Positions 58,874 to 64,000 of a stretch of DNA of 64,000 nucleotides are shown here, piece after piece. The stretch is from the NCBI GenBank assembly GCA_007844125.1, contig CM017564.1, forward strand, positions 22,128,034 to 22,192,033, written 5' to 3'. Source of the stretch: Sinonovacula constricta (taxonomy: Eukaryota > Mollusca > Bivalvia > Cardiida > Solecurtidae). Every line of letters starts with the position of its first letter. The stretch's first letter is position 1. Made by a program: the position numbers and the translations under genes. The notes beneath the pieces were generated by a model. The model saw nothing but the letters and a program-made list of their open reading frames with translations. It was not told the DNA's origin and did not search any database.

Positions 58874-60833
58874 ACAGTCTCCCACTTCGGTGTAGTGCTG
58901 GATTACATGTTGTAAATAAAAGGATGTGTGAGCATTCCAACTAATAATGGTGATAGAACCAAAGACCATTGAAGTCATATCATAGAATACCATACAGGCA
59001 GCCATCTTTAATTCAACCATGTCAAATTAACAAAGACAATAACTAACAATGTCAATATTTATATAATTTGGTAGATGTCAGTTAAAGACAAGCCTTCTGC
59101 ACATTCAATAAATATAACTGATTTCACAACCCGTATACGATGGCAGAAACGTAAATATAAAGATTCATTATAGTAATTTATATTATGAGAAAATATACAC
59201 AAGATTGTCGATACTCAAACAGCTTTTTGTTTCCCCTGCCTACTTAAGCTTAAGCTTCTGAGAAAGTTTGGCTGAATTTAGCCAAGTGGTTTCTAAGGAG
59301 ATTTCAATTAACAATGTTGACTGACACTAGATGGGAGCATCACACAGCTCACTGAGAGCATAAACTAAGGTGAGCTAGAAAAAAGCCCTATTTATATACC
59401 TAGAAGAAACAGATTGAACCAAAAACATTGAAATCACATATAATTATATAGCATTGGATTTACAAACTACAATTTAACACTTTACACACTTTTCCCATGT
59501 TCATGTATCAAACATGTTCCACTAAATAAATCCACAATGCTAGTTTGGCTTTAAAACAATTCCATAACGCGACCGCATTGGCCGATTTTGAATTTGGCCA
59601 GTTAATAAAATTAAAATATACTTTAAAGCAATACTACTGCTGTACTGTTGGAACCTGATTTTTATATAATTAAACGTAAAATAAAGAGGAAAATTACATA
59701 TTCTAAATCAATGGCACCTTTTCGGTTAAGTAATCAAGCGAAACACACAAAACACACGCACCGTAGGGTGCCTGGCAAATTAAATATAATCATCACAACA
59801 CAATAAAATATTCCCGATATTAAAACATGTCAAGTAGGATGGGCATAATTTTATAACAGTACAGATTAGGACACAGTTGATGAACAGATTCCCCTTGAGG
59901 AGCCATATAACAGCAGCAACCCCAAGTCTGTCACCATTTAACATTATCTATAATTAACAAAACTAAGACCATGATACAGCAATAATAGATTTCATAGATG
60001 TAATATAACAGTTGTATTAGACAACTGGCTATGACCAAAGACACTGACTGATTCCTAGATCAAGTAGGGAGACAATGTATATAGAAATAAACAAAAGACG
60101 CTCCACCCCCTCTGCCCCTCCATACAAATCATTGTTGCACTATAAGTGAACAAGAAAACATACAATAACAAAACCCCACTGAATGTATATACATTGCCTA
60201 TATTATACTTAACAATATAAATGTTAACGAAATGTAAATATTGTACTTATTTCTATACATGTTTTCAGCTAATGTTTTGTCCCTTAAAGCCTTTTATGGC
60301 GTGAATGTTTTACTCTCTGGTCTGCTACAAGCATTTACGTTATGTATAATAATCGGAATGTATTAGGGGCGGTCGAGTCTAGGGTGTCCAAACATGGTTA
60401 AGGAAAAATTGGCATAGGACCCTCCTCTTTAAAACTACCCTTCCCTCATTATTAAAATGCTCATGGTCATAGGCAAGACCCCTTCCAAACCATCTTTCAT
60501 TTCTACACATGGACAAACTCAGCTTAAGATCCATACCTTAAAAACATAGCATTAAGGTAAATAATGGGTAAACTAAGGGACCAATGCTTTAAAACAATAA
60601 GGTGATTCTAGGGTTGATAATAAGCAGTAGAATTTACAGTCACCTTATCTTTGGACAAAAATCACAAACTTAATCATCTTCTAGCTCTTTAGCTGTTTAA
60701 GTAGGTAGCTGAAATTGGAAACCTGATAGAAGCCCACTTTCGGCACTTTGATTAAAAGTCTTAGTCATGCCTGGGAAACATTGCGGGCTCACAATAAAAT
60801 ACAGCTGTACGTGCTGACCCTTAAATAAACTGG
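58874..60833. other. No gene seen; one dispersed repeat
   Basis: AT-rich. Family H copy 3 lies at 59249-59383 and is listed separately. Nothing else recognised. Confidence 0.5.
59249..59383 (+). repeat. Dispersed repeat family H, copy 3
   Basis: Contains ttctgagaaagtttggctga, tttagccaagtggtttctaa and acaatgttgactgacac, ending aactaaggtgagctagaaaa. The best preserved 3' end of the three copies. Confidence 0.65.
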
Positions 60834-60866
<33 letters not shown>

Positions 60867-60893
60867 CCATCATCATCCCCATCATCATCATCA
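60834..60893 (+). repeat. (CAT)n microsatellite
   Basis: Perfect (CAT)n with two CCC interruptions. Confidence 0.97.
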
Positions 60894-61429
60894 GGCCCGC
60901 TGTATAACATTTACAATGACCTAATGCACACATATATAAAAAGTCAGTGTTTTTGTTTTTCAGTCATACAAATGGCAAGTTGTAACGCAGTGACAGTTTG
61001 CATCGGACTTTAACATTTCTTACAGCAAATTATTAAATACTTATTAACATATTCTTATCCATTCATGCCGGAAATAGAAGTTCGTAGAGTAATTAACTTG
61101 CGTGGCCCATGTTAACATATAATGGCATCCATCCAGTTCTTGGACTCTGGTCACAGGCTAAATCCCCACTAAACCTTTCACAAAGGCGGCATCGAGTTGC
61201 CACAAGCGTTAAAGTCTAATAGTATAATACAGCTAAAACTGAGTTAGGTCATATACATACGTACATCGTTGAACTCGATCCATGACATTGCTAACGATCT
61301 CTAAGTGGGTTGGAGTAAAGTGAGAAAATACACAATTTCACTTAAACAGTCACTTACATATTTAACGTGGCCTCCGATACTTTGGACCAAAATATTTTCA
61401 TTAAACATCATAATAAACCATTGTTACCT
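60894..61429. other. No gene seen
   Basis: AT-rich; nothing recognised. Confidence 0.55.
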
Positions 61430-61640
61430 GAACATATCTCGCAAAATGTTGTTTATTAAAGGCCTAACCTGTTTGTAAAGTGAACAAAAACACCACAATT
61501 GTCAATTCAAACATGTATTTCCTATCTGAGCCACGCTGCATAGTTAGCTATTGTTAAACTAGGAAAACCACGTGACCACTTATCTTTAAGCTCATCAACG
61601 TCATCGGCTTTGATCTCGATGTCTATTTCAATCAGGAATC
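61430..61640 (+). repeat. Dispersed repeat family E copy
   Basis: Contains aaaatgttgtttattaaagg, acatgtatttcctatctgag, ccacgctgcatagttagct and tcatcaacgtcatcgg. Matches 51030-51260. Confidence 0.65.
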
Positions 61641-61824
61641 CCCAATGTTCTTATTAATAGATTTTGAAAGGAATTAATTAATTACATTCAAGTGTTGAGT
61701 AACGAGTTTCCTTCCCTAAAATTGAGATATTGTTGACAATTGTACATGCTTAAACTAAAGTATGATCTTTTTTCTGCAGAAATTATGTTCAGATACCCCA
61801 AACAGAGGCCAGATATTGTTACAT

Positions 61825-61895
61825 CTATTAGATATAGGCAAACTGTCGGATACCTCCTTTAAGTAAAGAGTGTCCAAGGTTACAGGATAAAAATA
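61825..61895 (+). repeat. Single diverged satellite monomer
   Basis: Contains tctattagatataggc and aaactgtcggatacctccttt, matching the core of the 73/76-bp satellite units at 3-5 and 27-28 kb. Confidence 0.5.
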
Positions 61896-61970
61896 GAATA
61901 CATGTAGAACCTGTTATATCACTCTCAAGTACCACACAGTAACAGAGTGGGCACTACAGACTGAACATAC

Positions 61971-62270
61971 CGCACCTGGTAGCGCAATCGTTAGAGCGTC
62001 TGCGCCAGGTATGGTAAGCCCCGGGTTCGATCCCAGGCCGCGACATACCAAAGTCGTTAAAATGGTAGTGGCATAGCTCCCATGCTAACGTTCAAGCACA
62101 TATAACAGTAGTTCCTCGATTGGTTGGCCCGGTGTCAGAATAGTTTGACTGGGTGTGGTATCAGTGAAGGCTGCACTATATCTGCTTCAAGTAGACACCG
62201 TCTCCAGGTAACTGAAATATTGTTGTTGGGACGATAACCCCAATGAACAAACAGACAGAACAACACAGGA
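61971..62270 (+). mobile_element. SINE family C, plus-strand copy
   Basis: tRNA-like head: A-box-like GGTAGCGCAATCGTTAGAGC and a perfect B box GGTTCGATCCC. Then gacataccaaagtcgttaaa, and a 3' domain with ggcccggtgtcagaatag, gaaggctgcactatatctgc and caccgtctccaggtaactga. Matches the pair at 56742-57190. No clear target duplication was identified. Confidence 0.82.
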
Positions 62271-62855
62271 CAGACACAAACACAGTCAACAGATGATGTA
62301 CTGATTCATTTGATTTCATAACAAAATAAGGTCTGGACAAATAATATATTTGGGAAAATGAACACAGGATAACATGTAAACCTGCAAAAAAACTTGCATA
62401 ATAGAACATAAGTGAACATAAATTATAAATGTCACTCACATCAGCTTATTTGTCTGGATTACATTCACATTTTGCGTTGTATTGTGGCAGGTGTCACTGT
62501 AATAGAAATTTCAATCAATTACACGTTTTGTCATCTTTCTCTTAACTCCACCAAATTCGTGTTAACGTTGCATCTGCACGAATATTTGAACCCCTGTATC
62601 GAACGAATTAAACAAAACAGAGTCTGCAAATGGGCCCAAAACCAAGAAGCACACACGTCCTGAATGAATTCTACCAAGATCAACCTTTATTGCAGCTGGA
62701 AACATCTTAAATTCACCAAAATAGAGGAACAGAATTCCGAAAAATCCTCCAAACTCGCGACTTCCGGTGCGGTACTAGTAGAATGCGAAAAGAAGTTGTT
62801 TTCGCGAAAAGAAGAAATAACTGAAAAAAGAACAAAAAGAACAAACAAAAAAAAC
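62271..62855. other. No gene seen
   Basis: AT-rich, with a more GC-balanced spot at 62745-62785 (ctcgcgacttccggtgcggt) that could be promoter-like. Short frames are unconvincing. Confidence 0.45.
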
Positions 62856-63136
62856 AAACATTTTTTATTGATTCTTTTATAAATGAAAGATCAATAAAAA
62901 CACATAGGTAAACATATTTCCACCACATTTCGTTGAGATTTATGCCGTGCGACGGTAATTTAAGCGACCGAAAAGAACAAATAATTGCAAAAAAGAAGGA
63001 ATATTTCAAAAAAATATATAAATTTAAGGATTTTTAAAGATTCTTTATTTAAATGAAAGATCTGGAAAAATACATGAGAAAACAATAATCGAACATATTT
63101 TATTAAGATTTATGCCGCGCAAGGGTAATTTATTAA
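62856..63136 (+). repeat. Imperfect tandem duplication (~170 bp)
   Basis: gattcttttataaatgaaag...gttgagatttatgccgtgcg...ggtaattt (from about 62868) is repeated as gattctttatttaaatgaaa...attaagatttatgccgcgca...ggtaattt (from about 63040). Confidence 0.75.
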
Positions 63137-63561
63137 AGTAAATTCGCTAAATTAACCGCCCGTAAGGAAGAAATGTCTGCGAAAATAGGATTTTTTTTTA
63201 AACCATAATATAAGACTCATTTCAAACCACTATTTTTAAAGCAAACTTTCACAAAATTAATCAAAGCGCCTCATAAGTAGCGGGACTTATTGTTCTGTTT
63301 GTTTTAGCTCACATGTTAATTAATTTGATTGCACAACATGTGTAAAAAACATGACATAAGAACAACATAATTTCGGTGGGTTTTAATTGACGAATATCAA
63401 GATACTGACTTGTAGATGGATGCGACATATGACAGAATATGTCAATGTCAATACATACGATCAGTAAGAATACCAGTATTTGTAATTGGGAGATAATGCG
63501 TAATTAAGGCAAGTGAGTGGTTTAATTTTGAATCCCAGGCTGAAAAATAAAATTTGCCAAA
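63137..63561. other. No gene seen
   Basis: AT-rich. Confidence 0.55.
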
Positions 63562-63797
63562 AGACAAAGCCTGGAGAGAGATAGACAGAGAGAGAGAGAT
63601 AAAGAGAAAGAGAGAGGAGGAATGGACAAAAGAACTGAGACAGGCCGAGAAAGAGACAGAGATAGAGAAAGAGAGACAGACGACGAGATAATGAGACAGA
63701 CAAAGATACAGAGAGGAAGACATACAACGAGAGACCGCTAGACCGAGAGAGTCTGAGAGACAGAGACGACAGAGAGACATTGCAGATAGAAATAGAG

Positions 63798-63839
<42 letters not shown>

Positions 63840-63900
63840 CGTACAAGGGGAGGAGCGGTAAAGATACATAAGTACAGAGAGGGGCAAGAGAAAAAAAAAC
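63562..63900 (+). repeat. GA-rich polypurine tract with (GA)n
   Basis: About 340 bp almost without pyrimidines except scattered C and T, containing a perfect (GA)n run at 63801-63836. Minus-strand frames rich in Leu and Ser here are artefacts. Confidence 0.95.
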
Positions 63901-64000
63901 AAAGAAAAAAGGTGAATATGAGGAAGCAACTAGGAAAGAAATTTAGGATATATAGGGAAAATAAAAATTCAGCAAAAACATTGTGTAATTACGTCACATA
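63901..64000. other. Window end
   Basis: AT-rich; nothing recognised. Confidence 0.5.

Noticed and set aside
63448..63929. Leu/Ser-rich minus-strand frames
   Set aside because: Translations of the GA-rich tract.

Overview
The window looks like AT-rich nuclear DNA from an invertebrate, most likely a bivalve mollusc. The evidence is eukaryotic: GT-AG introns, tRNA-derived SINEs, long minisatellite arrays and trinucleotide microsatellites. There is also an exon pair for a B-box/coiled-coil/propeller (TRIM-like) protein, a family much expanded in bivalves. A short dispersed repeat (7.07, 51.46 and 59.25 kb) resembles one that I recall as widespread in bivalve genomes. The species cannot be fixed from this sequence.

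Most of the window is repeat. 1-10 kb: two copies of a dispersed 'leader' element (1.86, 8.58 kb), a 73-bp satellite array (2.76-5.0 kb), an ATC microsatellite and a tRNA-like SINE head. 10.4-20 kb: a ~1.75-kb block present twice (10.52, 17.96 kb), each carrying a broken multiple-EGF-like fragment; the first copy ends in a 39-bp array. Between them lie a broken THAP/DDE transposase gene (13.99-15.13 kb) and a SINE with perfect target-site duplications (15.83 kb). 20-26 kb: a 0.5-kb dispersed repeat and a two-exon Crypton-type tyrosine recombinase (DUF3504-like) pseudogene (22.78-24.78 kb). 26.7-28.3 kb: a third leader copy with a 76-bp array related to the 73-bp one. 30.3-35.1 kb: a ~4.85-kb minisatellite with 22-bp and 41-bp zones. 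36.8-37.8 kb: a GC-richer 70-bp array.

43.8-46.8 kb holds the only gene that looks intact as far as it goes: a TRIM-like protein with two exons joined in phase (424 codons), whose C-terminal propeller is not found downstream. 53.9-58.9 kb may be one large DNA transposon. It has perfect 12-bp inverted ends, GCAAGCTTGC-rich subterminal clusters and three small exons joined in phase, with two SINEs inside an intron. 59-64 kb holds dispersed repeats, another SINE, microsatellites and a GA tract.

Three SINE families (called A, B, C here) occur at least twice each. Other dispersed families are called D, E, G and H. The window shows no operons or cooperating genes; its content is the history of several mobile families plus one host gene fragment. 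All homology statements are from reading the sequence and from memory of families; no search was run.
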